Assembly: GCF_002858925.1 (NCBI RefSeq)
Contig: NZ_PJRS01000006.1
Span: forward strand, 16,604 to 80,603
Source: Caulobacter zeae
GTDB lineage: Bacteria; Pseudomonadota; Alphaproteobacteria; Caulobacterales; Caulobacteraceae
Direction: 5' to 3'
Length of the DNA: 64,000 nucleotides
The position numbers and the translations under genes are program-made. The notes under the pieces are model-generated. The model was not told the DNA's origin. It ran no database searches and was given only the letters and a program-made list of their open reading frames with translations. The number at the start of each line of letters is the position of its first letter. Positions within the stretch are counted from its first letter, which is position 1. Of this stretch, positions 48,150-56,408 are shown piece after piece.

Positions 48150-49438
48150 GCGGGCTGCGTCGGCGCATACGATCGATCGCCCTTTTCGAGCAACTCGGTC
48201 CTGGCCTCGTGACCGGGGCGGCTGACGATGACCCCTCTGGTATCGCGACCTATTCCCAGACAGGCGCTCGGTTCGGCTACGGCCTGCTTTGGACGATGTT
48301 GCTGACCTATCCGCTGATGAGCGCCATCCAACTGGTGAGCGGCGAGATCGGACGGGTCACGGGCCGGGGTCTGGCGCGCAACATGGGAAGAGTGATCGCA
48401 GCGCCCTTGGTCACCGGCCTCGTCGCGCTCCTGTTCATAGCCAACACCATCAACATCGGCGCTGATCTGGCGGCGATGGGCGCGGCCTCGCAACTCTGGG
48501 CTGGCGGCGGCTCCCATTGGTTCACCGCCGGCTTCGCCATTCTGTCGCTACTGTTGCAGATGTTCGTGCCCTACAGGCGCTACGTCCGCTTTCTCGCATG
48601 GCTGACCTTGGTTCTGTTCGCCTATGTCGCCGTTCTGATGGTGGTGAAGTTGGAGTGGACGCAGGTGGGTCGCGGGCTGATTTGGCCCGATCCGGCCGTC
48701 TTCCGATCCAAGGATGCGATCACCACGATCGTGGCGATCTTCGGGACCACAATCAGCCCTTATCTTTTCTTCTGGCAGGCCGCCCAGGAGGTGGAGGAAG
48801 TCGATCAGGATGACGACGCCCTGCCGCTGCGATCGGCGCCGGAGCAGGCCAGGCCGGAACTGCGCCGCATCAAGCTGGACACCTTTCTGGGCATGGCGGT
48901 GTCAAACCTGATCGCCCTGGCGATCATGATCGCCACGGCCGCCACCTTGCACGCCCAGGGCAAGACCGAGATCGCCACCGCCGCGGACGCAGCCAAGGCT
49001 CTGGAGCCGGCCGCCGGCCATTTCGCCTTCCTGCTGTTTTCCCTGGGCATCGTGGGAACGGGCCTGCTGTCGATCCCCGTGCTGGCCGGTTCGGCCGCCT
49101 ACGCTGTGGGGGAGACGCGCGGCTGGAAGTGCGGCCTGGACAAAAAGCCCTGGGAGGCCGTGGGCTTCTACGCGGTGATCGGGGCGGCGACGCTTCTGGG
49201 CATCGGTATCGACCTGGCCGGGATCGACCCCATCAAGGCGCTGTTCTGGAGCGCGGTCATCAACGGCGTCATCGCCGTGCCGATGATGGTGGTGATGATG
49301 CTGGTGGTCTCGCGCCGCGACCGGATGGGCGGCTTCACCGCCGGACCCTGGCTAAAAGGTTTCGGATGGCTGGCGACAGCGGTGATGGCGCTCGCAGCCG
49401 GCGCGATGCTGGTTGGCACGGCCCTGGGAGCAACTTGA
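48146..49438 (+). CDS. Nramp-related divalent metal transporter
   Basis: Inner-membrane transporter of 430 aa with about 11 membrane helices. The first helix carries GPGLVTGAADDDPSGIATYS, the NRAMP helix-1 site in which the canonical DPGN is DPSG. The helix-6 region reads LLFSLGIVGTGLLSIPVLAG where true Nramps have MPH, so this is an Nramp-related family that may carry Mg2+, another cation or a non-metal substrate. The ATG at 48146 is chosen because it overlaps the leader ORF stop; a TTG at 48125 is the alternative. A weak GGAAC-N16-CTTT lies upstream. Confidence 0.88.
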   Translation: MSGLRRRIRSIALFEQLGPGLVTGAADDDPSGIATYSQTGARFGYGLLWTMLLTYPLMSAIQLVSGEIGRVTGRGLARNMGRVIAAPLVTGLVALLFIANTINIGADLAAMGAASQLWAGGGSHWFTAGFAILSLLLQMFVPYRRYVRFLAWLTLVLFAYVAVLMVVKLEWTQVGRGLIWPDPAVFRSKDAITTIVAIFGTTISPYLFFWQAAQEVEEVDQDDDALPLRSAPEQARPELRRIKLDTFLGMAVSNLIALAIMIATAATLHAQGKTEIATAADAAKALEPAAGHFAFLLFSLGIVGTGLLSIPVLAGSAAYAVGETRGWKCGLDKKPWEAVGFYAVIGAATLLGIGIDLAGIDPIKALFWSAVINGVIAVPMMVVMMLVVSRRDRMGGFTAGPWLKGFGWLATAVMALAAGAMLVGTALGAT

Positions 49439-49533
49439 TTAAGACCGACTCTCAGCTAGCTCGGCCAAAGGAACGGCCCTTCTCTACGTGTCTTATTTCA
49501 ACAAGCATTTCAATCCTTTGAGGAGAGCGTCCC

Positions 49534-50058
49534 ATGGTCGCCGCCGCCAAGTCCAAAGCCGCCGCCAAGACCCGCCGCACGCGTCGCACCGGGCGTCGCG
49601 ATCCCCTCGCCATCACCTTGCTCAAGAAGGACCATCGCCAGGTCGAGGATTGGTTCGACGAGTACGAGCAGCTTGAGGACGACAGCGAAAAACTGGCCCT
49701 GTTCAACAAGATCGCCCTGGCCCTCAAGGTCCACACCCAGATCGAGGAAGAAATCTTCTATCCGGAAGAGCGCGGCGAGGTGGAGGACGACATGCTGGAC
49801 GAGGCCTATGTTGAGCACGACGGCGCCAAGAAGCTGATCGCCGAGATCGAGGCGATGCAGCCGGGCGAAGAGTTCTACGACGCCAAGGTCAAGGTGCTGG
49901 GCGAGTATATCAAGCACCACGTCAAGGAAGAGGAGCAGCCGGGTGGCATTTTCGCCCAAGCCAAGAAGGGCGATGAGGATCTGGACGCCATGGGCGAGCG
50001 CCTGAAGGCTCGGAAGGAAGAGCTGATGGCGACGATGGGCGCTGAGCGAGCGAACTGA
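49534..50058 (+). CDS. Hemerythrin HHE-domain protein (paralogue 2)
   Basis: A 174-aa cytoplasmic protein with a Lys/Arg/Ala N-terminus and a hemerythrin-like bundle: ITLLKKDHRQVEDWFDEYEQ, IALALKVHTQIEEEIFYPEE, YVEHDGAKKLIAEIEAM and YIKHHVKEEEQPGGIFAQAK provide the His/Glu di-iron ligands. It strongly resembles the protein at 36.2 kb in sequence and layout. The ATG has GAGGAGAG upstream. The cinA-like gene starts 3 nt after its stop. A GGAAC lies 60 nt upstream but without a good -10 partner. Confidence 0.9.
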   Translation: MVAAAKSKAAAKTRRTRRTGRRDPLAITLLKKDHRQVEDWFDEYEQLEDDSEKLALFNKIALALKVHTQIEEEIFYPEERGEVEDDMLDEAYVEHDGAKKLIAEIEAMQPGEEFYDAKVKVLGEYIKHHVKEEEQPGGIFAQAKKGDEDLDAMGERLKARKEELMATMGAERAN

Positions 50059-50061
50059 CGG

Positions 50062-50574
50062 GTGGCCGAGGCGCTAGACCCTATCCTGACGCCGCAACTG
50101 GACACCTTGACGCGACGAGTTCTGGAGAAGGCCTGCGCCCAGGACTTGAAGCTGGGCACGGCGGAAAGCTGCACGGGAGGCCTCCTGGCCTCCCTGCTGA
50201 CCGACGTGCCCGGCTGTTCGCACGCGTTCGAACAAGGCTTCGTGGTCTATTCCGACGACGCCAAGCATCGGCAGCTGGGCATCCCCCTCGAAATGCTGGC
50301 CGGCGGCGGCGCGGTGTCACAGGACGTCGTCCTGGCCATGGCCAGCGCCGCCCTGGCCCGCTCCCAGGCCGACATCATCCTTGCGGTGACGGGCTGGGCC
50401 GAGGACATGGGCGATCCTGAAAAGCCTGGCGGACTGGTGCATTTCGCCTGCGCCCGACGCGACAGGCCGACCCATCATCGTAAGGTCGAACTTGGTGTCA
50501 TCGGCCGCCAAGACTTCCGGCTGGCATGCCTGGCGATCGCCATGGACATGTTGGTCGTCGCGGTCTCCACGTGA
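50062..50574 (+). CDS. CinA-family nicotinamide-nucleotide amidohydrolase (PncC-type)
   Basis: A 170-aa stand-alone CinA C-terminal domain: KLGTAESCTGGLLASLLTDV, AFEQGFVVYSDDAKHRQLGI, GAVSQDVVLAMASAAL and ADIILAVTGWAEDMGDPEKP match the NMN deamidase active-site segments. The enzyme recycles nicotinamide mononucleotide, a by-product of NAD-dependent DNA ligase, to nicotinate mononucleotide. A basic loop variant (GWAED for the usual GIAGP) may affect catalysis. The start is GTG, 3 nt after the hemerythrin gene, hence cotranscribed. Confidence 0.85.
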   Translation: MAEALDPILTPQLDTLTRRVLEKACAQDLKLGTAESCTGGLLASLLTDVPGCSHAFEQGFVVYSDDAKHRQLGIPLEMLAGGGAVSQDVVLAMASAALARSQADIILAVTGWAEDMGDPEKPGGLVHFACARRDRPTHHRKVELGVIGRQDFRLACLAIAMDMLVVAVST

Positions 50575-50712
50575 TCGCAACCGCGGCAGATGCCAAACCT
50601 CGATCCGTGACCAGGAGAACCCTCTGCGTCCAGGTCGGTGGCCGCCAATCGTTCGTTGGCCGCGGAACCCCTGGCGACCCTCATCGACGTTTGAGCTAAG
50701 CGAGCGCCATGC

Positions 50713-50724
50713 AACCTAGGTCAT
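50713..50724. promoter_or_regulatory. CTAGGTCAT motif upstream of the GFA gene
   Basis: AACCTAGGTCAT, 36 nt before the GFA start. Same core as the two sites beside Crp/Fnr genes. Confidence 0.4.
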
Positions 50725-50759
50725 GCTGAACTGTTTGCAGTGCAGCATGGAGATTTAGC

Positions 50760-51152
50760 ATGCGTATCGCTCGATGCAGATGCGGGTCGGTGTCCGCCCA
50801 GTGCATGGGAGAGCCTGTGCGCGTTTCGGTCTGCCATTGTCTTGCTTGCCAGCAGAGAACCGGCAGCGTTTTGGCGTCCCAAGCTCGATTTGAAGAGTCC
50901 TCGGTCGCCATCGGCGGTCGGACCAGCACCTATATTCGGACGGCCGATAGCGGTTCCAGGGTCCTCTACATGTTCTGCCCGCACTGCGGCGACACGATTG
51001 CCTACGTCAATGAAGGCGAGCCTGATCTGGTGGCCATCCCTATCGGCGCATTCGCCGACCCTTCGTTCCCGGCGCCGACCGTGTCGTTCTACGAGCATCG
51101 CGCGCATCAATGGGTGCTGATTGCGCTACCCGGTGGAGACCATCGTCTTTGA
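50760..51152 (+). CDS. GFA family zinc-binding protein
   Basis: A 130-aa protein of the glutathione-dependent formaldehyde-activating enzyme-like (GFA/CENP-V) fold. The zinc-ligand pattern is clear: C-R-C-G near residue 6, VCHCLACQQRTGS, and MFCPHCGDTIAYVNEGEPD. Family members bind two zinc ions; most are not true formaldehyde enzymes and their reactions are unknown. It stands alone, with a CTAGGTCAT motif just upstream and no clear terminator downstream. Confidence 0.9.
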   Translation: MRIARCRCGSVSAQCMGEPVRVSVCHCLACQQRTGSVLASQARFEESSVAIGGRTSTYIRTADSGSRVLYMFCPHCGDTIAYVNEGEPDLVAIPIGAFADPSFPAPTVSFYEHRAHQWVLIALPGGDHRL

Positions 51153-51661
51153 GGAAAGCTGCCGATACGTCGGGCGAGCGAGAGAAGATCGGCCCGTCCG
51201 CCCGGTGGCCAGGCGGATGTGACCGTCATCGCCGCTCGCGGTCGGACGCCACCCTTGTCCCGACCTCTGCCGCGGCCGCAGCTCAGGGCGCCGCCCTCAG
51301 CGCGCTTCGGATCGGCTTCCGCCCAGCTTCGGTCCTTTCGGACCCTGCAGCCGGGGCCCCGCGAAGCCGCCCCTCCGCTTGCACACCCGCTCTCGCCGAG
51401 GGGCATGGGTTCGATGCCGAACCCCTGCCTTTAAGGATGAGGATCATGGGACAAGCTGCTGAAGGCCTTGAGCCTCGCATCTATGTGGCCTGACTTGCCG
51501 CCTATAATAGCGGCCTCCTCGTCGGCGCTCGGATCAAGGTCAAGGACGACCCTCACGCCAGCGGAAGCCGAGGAGGACGGGCGCGGTGAGGAGGCGTGGT
51601 GAAGGCGCAGGCCCCTGAAGAGATCAATCAGGCCTGCCCGGCGAGCCGCTGCGGCTGTGAG
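51153..51661. other. Stretch without a supported gene
   Basis: About 510 bp between the GFA gene and the DUF883 promoter. Frames are Arg/Pro/Ser-rich. One 15-codon frame near 51446 follows GGATGAGGATC but is too short to call. No RNA gene recognised. Confidence 0.4.
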
Positions 51662-51686
51662 GGAACCGGCGCGCTTGCCCGTGGTT
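51662..51686 (+). promoter_or_regulatory. EcfG/SigT-type promoter for the DUF883 gene
   Basis: GGAAC at 51662-51666, 16 nt, GGTT at 51683-51686; start codon 37 nt downstream. Confidence 0.6.
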
Positions 51687-51722
51687 GTGGCAGGCGAAGC
51701 CAACAACCTGCAAGGAGACGTC

Positions 51723-52022
51723 ATGACCGACACCGGCATTTCTCAAGCTAATGTACGCCATCGTGACAAGGCCAAGGAGCAGCTTGGCGCGGCCGGCGCG
51801 TCGGCCAAGGACGCCTACGGCAGCCTCCGGACCGGCGCCGAAGAGCTCTATGCCGGCGGCCGCGAACATTTCCAGGACGGCCGCCAGGTCATCGAGGAGA
51901 AGGTTCGCGAAAGGCCGACCCTGGCGCTGACCGCCGCGATCGGCGTCGGCGTCCTGCTGGGCCTGCTGCTGCGCGGTCCGCGCACCGTCTACGTCCGCGT
52001 GCCGGCCACCACCCGGCCCTAG
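51723..52022 (+). CDS. DUF883-like membrane-anchored protein
   Basis: A 99-aa protein with an amphipathic helical N-terminal part (KAKEQLGAAGASAKDAYGSL, REHFQDGRQVIEEKVRERP) and one C-terminal membrane helix (TLALTAAIGVGVLLGLLL), the ElaB/YqjD/DUF883 layout. Relatives anchor ribosomes or accumulate in stationary phase; a stress role fits the EcfG-type promoter upstream. The ATG at 51723 has AAGGAGA 6 nt upstream. Confidence 0.82.
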   Translation: MTDTGISQANVRHRDKAKEQLGAAGASAKDAYGSLRTGAEELYAGGREHFQDGRQVIEEKVRERPTLALTAAIGVGVLLGLLLRGPRTVYVRVPATTRP

Positions 52023-52390
52023 TCTTGGAGGTAGGCCCCGCGCCCTGATGGCCGGGGCAGGTCGTCCTGGACGAGACGCCCAGAACAACTGGGCCAAGCG
52101 GGTCTGATAAGTTGCCAGCTCAACAAGGCCGCGCTGGTATCTAGCGCGGCCACAAGGCCGGATTGGCGGCGACCAGTCCTGGTGTCCTGGCTAAGCTCAG
52201 CATCGGTGTGCAGGCCTAGCGCCGCCGGGTGCTCCGTGTATCCCGCCGTGCCGCGATCCGAGGCGCTCCGTCTAAGGGATCGGCGCACCCAAGGCGTAGA
52301 ATGTCCGGCTCGCAGCGGCTCGACCGCCCCGCCGTCGGCGACGAGCCGCGCTTGGCGACCGTCTGCACGAATCTCGGATCTCGAGGGTCT
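52023..52390. other. Stretch without a supported gene
   Basis: About 370 bp between two convergent genes. It holds a GC hairpin (GCCCCG ... CGGGGC, 52035-52058) close to the DUF883 stop and the stronger hairpin at 52127-52151; no protein-like frame. Confidence 0.4.
52127..52151. repeat. Perfect 9-bp hairpin GGCCGCGCT-7-AGCGCGGCC
   Basis: Stem-loop with a 7-nt loop in the gap between convergent genes; probably a bidirectional transcription barrier, although no T-run follows on either strand. Confidence 0.45.
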
Positions 52391-52735
52391 TTAAGTCTCG
52401 GCGGCGGCGAGGGCGATCTTCAGAAGGTCCTGGCTCGCGCCTGCGCGGATGATCGGAACGTCGATCAGCACATCGGCGGCAAGAACGCCGTCGTGCTCGA
52501 TGGTTTCGGCCATCGCGACCAGCGGCAAATCAGGAGACAGGGCCTTGAGGACGGCGAGCCGGCGCAGGTCATCCTCGTAATGGTCGGGCCGCAGACCGGC
52601 GATCACCAAATCCACCTGCGACAACGTCGGAAGGCGATCCAGATCAGCCTGCTCGGCATCGACGACCTCCCAGCCGCGCGCCTCCAAAGCCGCGCGGGTC
52701 TCGCCACCGCAATGGTCGGTCAATACCCGGACCAT
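52391..52735 (-). CDS. Degenerate receiver-like protein
   Basis: A 114-aa protein starting MVRVLTDHCGGETRAALEAR. The strand/helix order and the segments VDLVIAGLRP, LPLVAMAET and ADVLIDVPI resemble a CheY-type receiver fold, but the phospho-acceptor Asp position is occupied by Ala/Gly and the conserved Lys is missing. It would therefore be an atypical, non-phosphorylated receiver; this is inference from pattern only. The ATG at 52735 has GGGAGG about 7 nt upstream. An EcfG-type promoter lies 68-93 nt upstream on the same strand. Confidence 0.7.
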   Translation of the reverse strand: MVRVLTDHCGGETRAALEARGWEVVDAEQADLDRLPTLSQVDLVIAGLRPDHYEDDLRRLAVLKALSPDLPLVAMAETIEHDGVLAADVLIDVPIIRAGASQDLLKIALAAAET

Positions 52736-52802
52736 GAAACCTCCCTCCCGCGCCTTGAGTCTGGACACGCCAAAAGGTCTGGCTGTCCCGTTCATCAGGC
52801 CA

Positions 52803-52828
52803 AACCACGGGGCTCGCCAGACGGTTCC
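52803..52828 (-). promoter_or_regulatory. EcfG/SigT-type promoter for the receiver-like gene
   Basis: Minus strand GGAAC (52828-52824), 17 nt, GGTT (52806-52803); start codon 68 nt downstream. Confidence 0.5.
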
Positions 52829-52994
52829 TGGCGAGGGACGGTGGGCGATGAAGGCGCGGAGCCACAGCTTGCCTTCTTTAGCCGCAGCCATCTTTTGATA
52901 GGCGAGGAAGGTGATTTTGGCCCAGCCCGCTGCAGCGTGAAACCATCGGCGCCCCGATCGCTTATTGCGCCGGATGACAGACAGGCTGGCCTGA

Positions 52995-53273
52995 ATGACC
53001 GCACATCTTGACCCCGTGGCGCTGATCGGACTGGGCGCTGCCCTCTGCTCGATGAGTAGTTTCGTGCCTCAGCTGATCAAGATCTGGCGCGAGGGCGATG
53101 CTTCGGCCGTCTCGCTGCGAATGTTCGCCCTGACGGTCGCCGGCTTCACGCTGTGGGCGGTCTACGGCGTCTTGCGGGGAGGCTGGCCGCTGGTGCTCAG
53201 CAATCTCGTCTGCCTGGGACTGTCGGCGGCGATCCTGATTTCCAAGACGATCCTGGAACGTCGCTCAGCCTGA
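52995..53273 (+). CDS. SemiSWEET-family sugar transporter
   Basis: A 92-aa membrane protein with three helices, the half-size bacterial SWEET that works as a dimer. The PQ-loop motif is at SMSSFVPQLIKIWREGDASA, and the third helix begins LVLSNLVCLGLSAAILIS. Likely a facilitative transporter of small sugars or related solutes. Divergent from the receiver-like gene; no ribosome site is obvious at the ATG. Confidence 0.88.
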   Translation: MTAHLDPVALIGLGAALCSMSSFVPQLIKIWREGDASAVSLRMFALTVAGFTLWAVYGVLRGGWPLVLSNLVCLGLSAAILISKTILERRSA

Positions 53274-53310
53274 GGACCTAATCGCCGCAGCTGTCCAAGA
53301 CGCTAGCGCA

Positions 53311-55110
53311 TCATGCCGCGCCGACTTCGGGAACGCGAACATGCGAGCCAAGGCGGCTCATCACCGCGTGGAGCGCGGTAAACTGCACCGGCTTGGCCAT
53401 ATAGCCGTCCGCTCCCGCCTGCAGGCCCGTCGCCCGGTCGGTCTCCCCGGCGCTGGCGCTCAGCATCACGATGGGCACGCAAAACCCCTCGAGCCGAATG
53501 GCTCGGACGGCCTCCAAGCCGTCCATGACCGGCATGTTGACGTCCATGAGGACCAGGTCGAAGCCGCCTTGACGCACGGCCGCCAGGCCTTCCGCGCCGT
53601 TCTCGGCAACGACGCACAGGTGCCCAAGGCCCTCGAGCCAGGCGGCGAGGATGCGCTGGTTGGCCGGGTGATCCTCGACGACCAAGACCCGGCGCGCCGG
53701 CGAATCTGCATCTGGCGCCTCGGGCTCAGAGAGGATCTGGGGCGCGGCGCAACGGACGAGCGGCAGATCGATGACGAACCGTGCGCCTGCATGGCTCGGT
53801 TCAAGGTGAAGATCCCCGCCCAGCAGGCCGGCCACCCGTCGCGAAATCGCCAGGCCAAGACCCGCCCCGCCATGGCGGCGCGTGCTGGAGCTGTCGACCT
53901 GGCTGAAAGCCTGGAAGAGGCGGGCCTGGCCTGCGGCCGTCACGCCTGGACCGGTGTCGGCGACCGTAATCCGTAGGCGCTCGGACCCCGGCGACTGGGT
54001 CGCCTCGACATGGACGTTTACGGCGCCGCCGTCGGTGAACTTCACCGCGTTGGACAGCAGGTTGTGGAGCATTTGGCTGAGGCGGATCGGGTCGCAGAGC
54101 AAAGCCTCCGGGGCCTGCGGCGCAAACGTCACGTCAAGCGCCAGCCCCTTCTCCTGAGCCCTCGGCCTCCAAAGCGCCGCGATGCGACGCACAAGCGGCG
54201 CAAGCTCGACATCGACGAGCGAAACCTCGAGCTTGCCCGCCTCGATGCGCGCGAAATCCAAGATGTCGTCCAGCAGGCACGCCAAGGTGCGACCCTGCTC
54301 GTCGATGACCGCAACCAGTTCCTGCGCCGGCTCGTCCAAGGCGCCGTTGCGCAACAACTGCGCTGCGCCCAGCACCCCGTTCATGGGCGTCCTCAGTTCG
54401 TGGCTGATGACGGCCATGAACGCCGACTTTGCGTCGCTGGCCGCGGTCGCCTCGTCGCGGGCGATTTCCAGAGCCGCGATCAAGCGCGCCTGCTCGGCCT
54501 GGAAGGCGTCGATCTGCGCCTTGTGAACCCGTCCGAAGAAAGCCTTGGTGAGGATCGCCGAGCCCGCCACGCCGACGCCCGCCAGCAGCGCCCAACGTCC
54601 CGGCTCGCTGCGCGCCGTCGCCAGCACATAGGCCAGCACCACCAGATATGGCGTTGCAACGATCAGGGCGCGTCTGGGCAGATGCCGAAACTGCGTCGCA
54701 ACCAGCAGCACTCCGGCGAACAGGAAGGTGATGGTCGCGGCCAAGGCCCAGGGGCCGTGCGTTCGCCACGCCCATAGCGGGGCCATGGCCCAGGCGGCCG
54801 AGGTCAGGGTGGCGATAACGGTCAGCTCGGCGCCGACGCTGACCCGGGCGCTCCGCGTCAAGGCGCGCTCAACCCGTCCCCGCACCAATCCCAAGACGCA
54901 GCAGGCGGCGAACCAGCCCAGGGCGACAGAAGGGCCGCAGCACACGCCGAGCAACAGGGCCCAGGCCGCCAACAGCCAATAGCGAAGGCCCTGGGCGATC
55001 ACGATCGTCGATACGCTCGCGCGGCCGTCGCTTTCGGCCGGAGCGACCAGAAGGACATGGTTGGACGAGGTGTGGCCCTGCGGTGAGGACGAGGATGCGC
55101 GCGAGCTCAT
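53311..55110 (-). CDS. Membrane hybrid histidine kinase (HisKA-HATPase-REC)
   Basis: A 599-aa sensor kinase. The N-terminal 200 residues hold about six membrane helices with little periplasmic sequence, followed by a coiled linker. HisKA has AVISHELRTPMNGVLGAAQL (His237). The HATPase carries NLLSNAVKFTDGGAVNV, ADTGPGV and GGAGLGLAISRRVAGLLGG. A C-terminal receiver has the acceptor Asp523 in DLVLMDVNMPVMDG. The stimulus is probably membrane-associated. No cognate regulator adjoins; it diverges from an OhrR-like MarR gene across a nested dyad, so it may share that regulator. Confidence 0.92.
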   Translation of the reverse strand: MSSRASSSSPQGHTSSNHVLLVAPAESDGRASVSTIVIAQGLRYWLLAAWALLLGVCCGPSVALGWFAACCVLGLVRGRVERALTRSARVSVGAELTVIATLTSAAWAMAPLWAWRTHGPWALAATITFLFAGVLLVATQFRHLPRRALIVATPYLVVLAYVLATARSEPGRWALLAGVGVAGSAILTKAFFGRVHKAQIDAFQAEQARLIAALEIARDEATAASDAKSAFMAVISHELRTPMNGVLGAAQLLRNGALDEPAQELVAVIDEQGRTLACLLDDILDFARIEAGKLEVSLVDVELAPLVRRIAALWRPRAQEKGLALDVTFAPQAPEALLCDPIRLSQMLHNLLSNAVKFTDGGAVNVHVEATQSPGSERLRITVADTGPGVTAAGQARLFQAFSQVDSSSTRRHGGAGLGLAISRRVAGLLGGDLHLEPSHAGARFVIDLPLVRCAAPQILSEPEAPDADSPARRVLVVEDHPANQRILAAWLEGLGHLCVVAENGAEGLAAVRQGGFDLVLMDVNMPVMDGLEAVRAIRLEGFCVPIVMLSASAGETDRATGLQAGADGYMAKPVQFTALHAVMSRLGSHVRVPEVGAA

Positions 55111-55137
55111 CGTCCTAGTTCACATGCAGGTGCTTAA

Positions 55138-55171
55138 GAGTCGATTATATCGATGTCGATATTTTCGACTC
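55138..55171. promoter_or_regulatory. Nested dyad between hybrid kinase and MarR/OhrR gene
   Basis: Outer arms GAGTCGA (55138-55144) and TCGACTC (55165-55171), inner arms ATATCGA-TG-TCGATAT (55147-55162). The element is AT-rich against a GC-rich background and lies 47 nt upstream of the MarR start: a strong operator candidate for that regulator and possibly for the divergent kinase. Confidence 0.65.
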
Positions 55172-55218
55172 CGGCCGACCTTTTGATGTCTCGGCGAAGT
55201 TGGTCTAGAACCTGACAT

Positions 55219-55710
55219 ATGGCGCAGAAAGATCCTGTCACCGCGTTCCCGATCGGGTCGCAAGGTGCGTTCGACGAATTGCGGGTCGATCAACAGCTCT
55301 GCCTGGCGCTGCAGACATCAGACAGCCTGGTGACGAGGCTCTATCGCGAGATGCTCGCGCCCCTGGGCCTCACCCATCCGCAGTATCTCGTTCTGATCTC
55401 GCTGTGGCAGGAGAATGGTCGGGCGGCGATGGGCGACCTTCGGCGGATCCTGTGCATGGACACCGGCGCTGTCACACCGTTGGTCAAACGCATGGAGAGC
55501 AAGGGCCTGCTTGTCCGCTCGCGCGATGACCTGGACGAACGCAGGGTTTGGGTCGATCTGACGCCCCAGGGCTGGGCCCTGCGCGAAAAGGCCCTGGAGG
55601 CGCGGCGCTCCGTCGTGCGCCAGTTGCCGTTGACCGACGCTCAAATCGCCGCCTTGCGCAGCGAGCTGCAGGCGATGAACGAGGTGCTGCTGACGGCGCT
55701 CCGAGACTGA
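55219..55710 (+). CDS. MarR-family regulator, OhrR-like
   Basis: A 163-aa winged-helix dimeric repressor. The N-terminal LRVDQQLCLALQTSDSLVTR matches the OhrR pattern with the single reactive Cys (L-x-x-Q-L-C) that senses organic hydroperoxides. The HTH/wing region reads MGDLRRILCMDTGAVTPLVK, RMESKGLLVRSRDDLDERRV. No ohr gene is adjacent, so its target may be itself, the divergent kinase, or a gene elsewhere. The nested dyad upstream is the probable operator. Confidence 0.88.
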   Translation: MAQKDPVTAFPIGSQGAFDELRVDQQLCLALQTSDSLVTRLYREMLAPLGLTHPQYLVLISLWQENGRAAMGDLRRILCMDTGAVTPLVKRMESKGLLVRSRDDLDERRVWVDLTPQGWALREKALEARRSVVRQLPLTDAQIAALRSELQAMNEVLLTALRD

Positions 55711-55801
55711 TCGCAGCTCTTAGACGACCTCCTCGCGCCAGGATCGGCCAATTCGTTGTTAAAGCTATGAACCTCGCTGGCGGGTGGGGTGTTCAGCCGA
55801 C

Positions 55802-56284
55802 ATGACCAACACAGCCCTGATCCCCTCAGCTCTCATCGGCGCCGTCGCCAGCGCCCGATCGATGACCCCGATGGCCACCATCGCTTCGGCGCGCCTGGCG
55901 GGGCGCTCGACGCCGGGCAAGCTCGTGCTGCTCGACCATCCGCTGTTCAAATTCGGCGCCCTGGCCATGGCGGTCGGCGAGCTGCTTGGCGACAAGATGA
56001 AGTCCGCGCCCGACCGCACGGTGTTCCTGGGCCTGCTGGCCCGGATCGCCAGCGCGGGCATCGCTGGCTCGGCCCTCGCCCCGCGCGGTCGCGAGAAGGC
56101 CGGCGCGGGGGTTGCAATCGCCACTGCCGTACCGCTGGCTTACCCGACCTTGGCCGGGCGCAAGCGGGCCATGGCCAAGTTTGGCCAGACGCCCAGCGGC
56201 CTCGTCGAGGACGCCCTGGTCGTCGCTGCGGGCGTGGCGACCATCGCCTTCTTCACACGCCAGCCGTGGGGCGCCCGCGGGTGA
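55802..56284 (+). CDS. DUF4126 membrane protein
   Basis: A 160-aa membrane protein of DUF4126 with about four hydrophobic helices (IPSALIGAVASARSMTPMAT, KFGALAMAVGELLGDKM, FLGLLARIASAGIAGSAL, LVEDALVVAAGVATIAFFT) and the conserved R-S-M-T-P near the N-terminus and G-E-L-x-x-D-K. Function unknown. The ATG at 55802 lies 91 nt after the MarR stop. Part of a run of stress-associated membrane DUF genes. Confidence 0.85.
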   Translation: MTNTALIPSALIGAVASARSMTPMATIASARLAGRSTPGKLVLLDHPLFKFGALAMAVGELLGDKMKSAPDRTVFLGLLARIASAGIAGSALAPRGREKAGAGVAIATAVPLAYPTLAGRKRAMAKFGQTPSGLVEDALVVAAGVATIAFFTRQPWGARG

Positions 56285-56354
56285 CGAAGTCGCCCTTGCG
56301 ACAGGTCGCCAGGCCCTCTTGTCCCTGCAATCAACATGGCCTGCTGGCCTGCCA

Positions 56355-56380
56355 GGAACCGGCGGCCAAGCCTGACCGTT
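56355..56380 (+). promoter_or_regulatory. EcfG/SigT-type promoter for the TIGR02587-TIGR02588 pair
   Basis: GGAAC at 56355-56359, 17 nt, CGTT at 56377-56380; the chosen start is 28 nt downstream. Exact consensus; it also rules out a TTG start at 56379. Confidence 0.65.
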
Positions 56381-56408
56381 GGCACGGCGAGACGGGAGGG
56401 ATGGCGCC

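Noticed and set aside
49470..49494. GGAAC upstream of the second hemerythrin gene
   Set aside because: At 16-17 nt the -10 position reads TCTT/CTTA, not [C/G]GTT.
50664..50691. GGAAC ... CGTT upstream of the GFA gene
   Set aside because: The spacer is 19 nt, outside the 16-17 nt range.
51446..51493. 15-codon frame MGQAAEGLEPRIYVA with a GGATGAGGATC upstream
   Set aside because: Too short and without conservation evidence.
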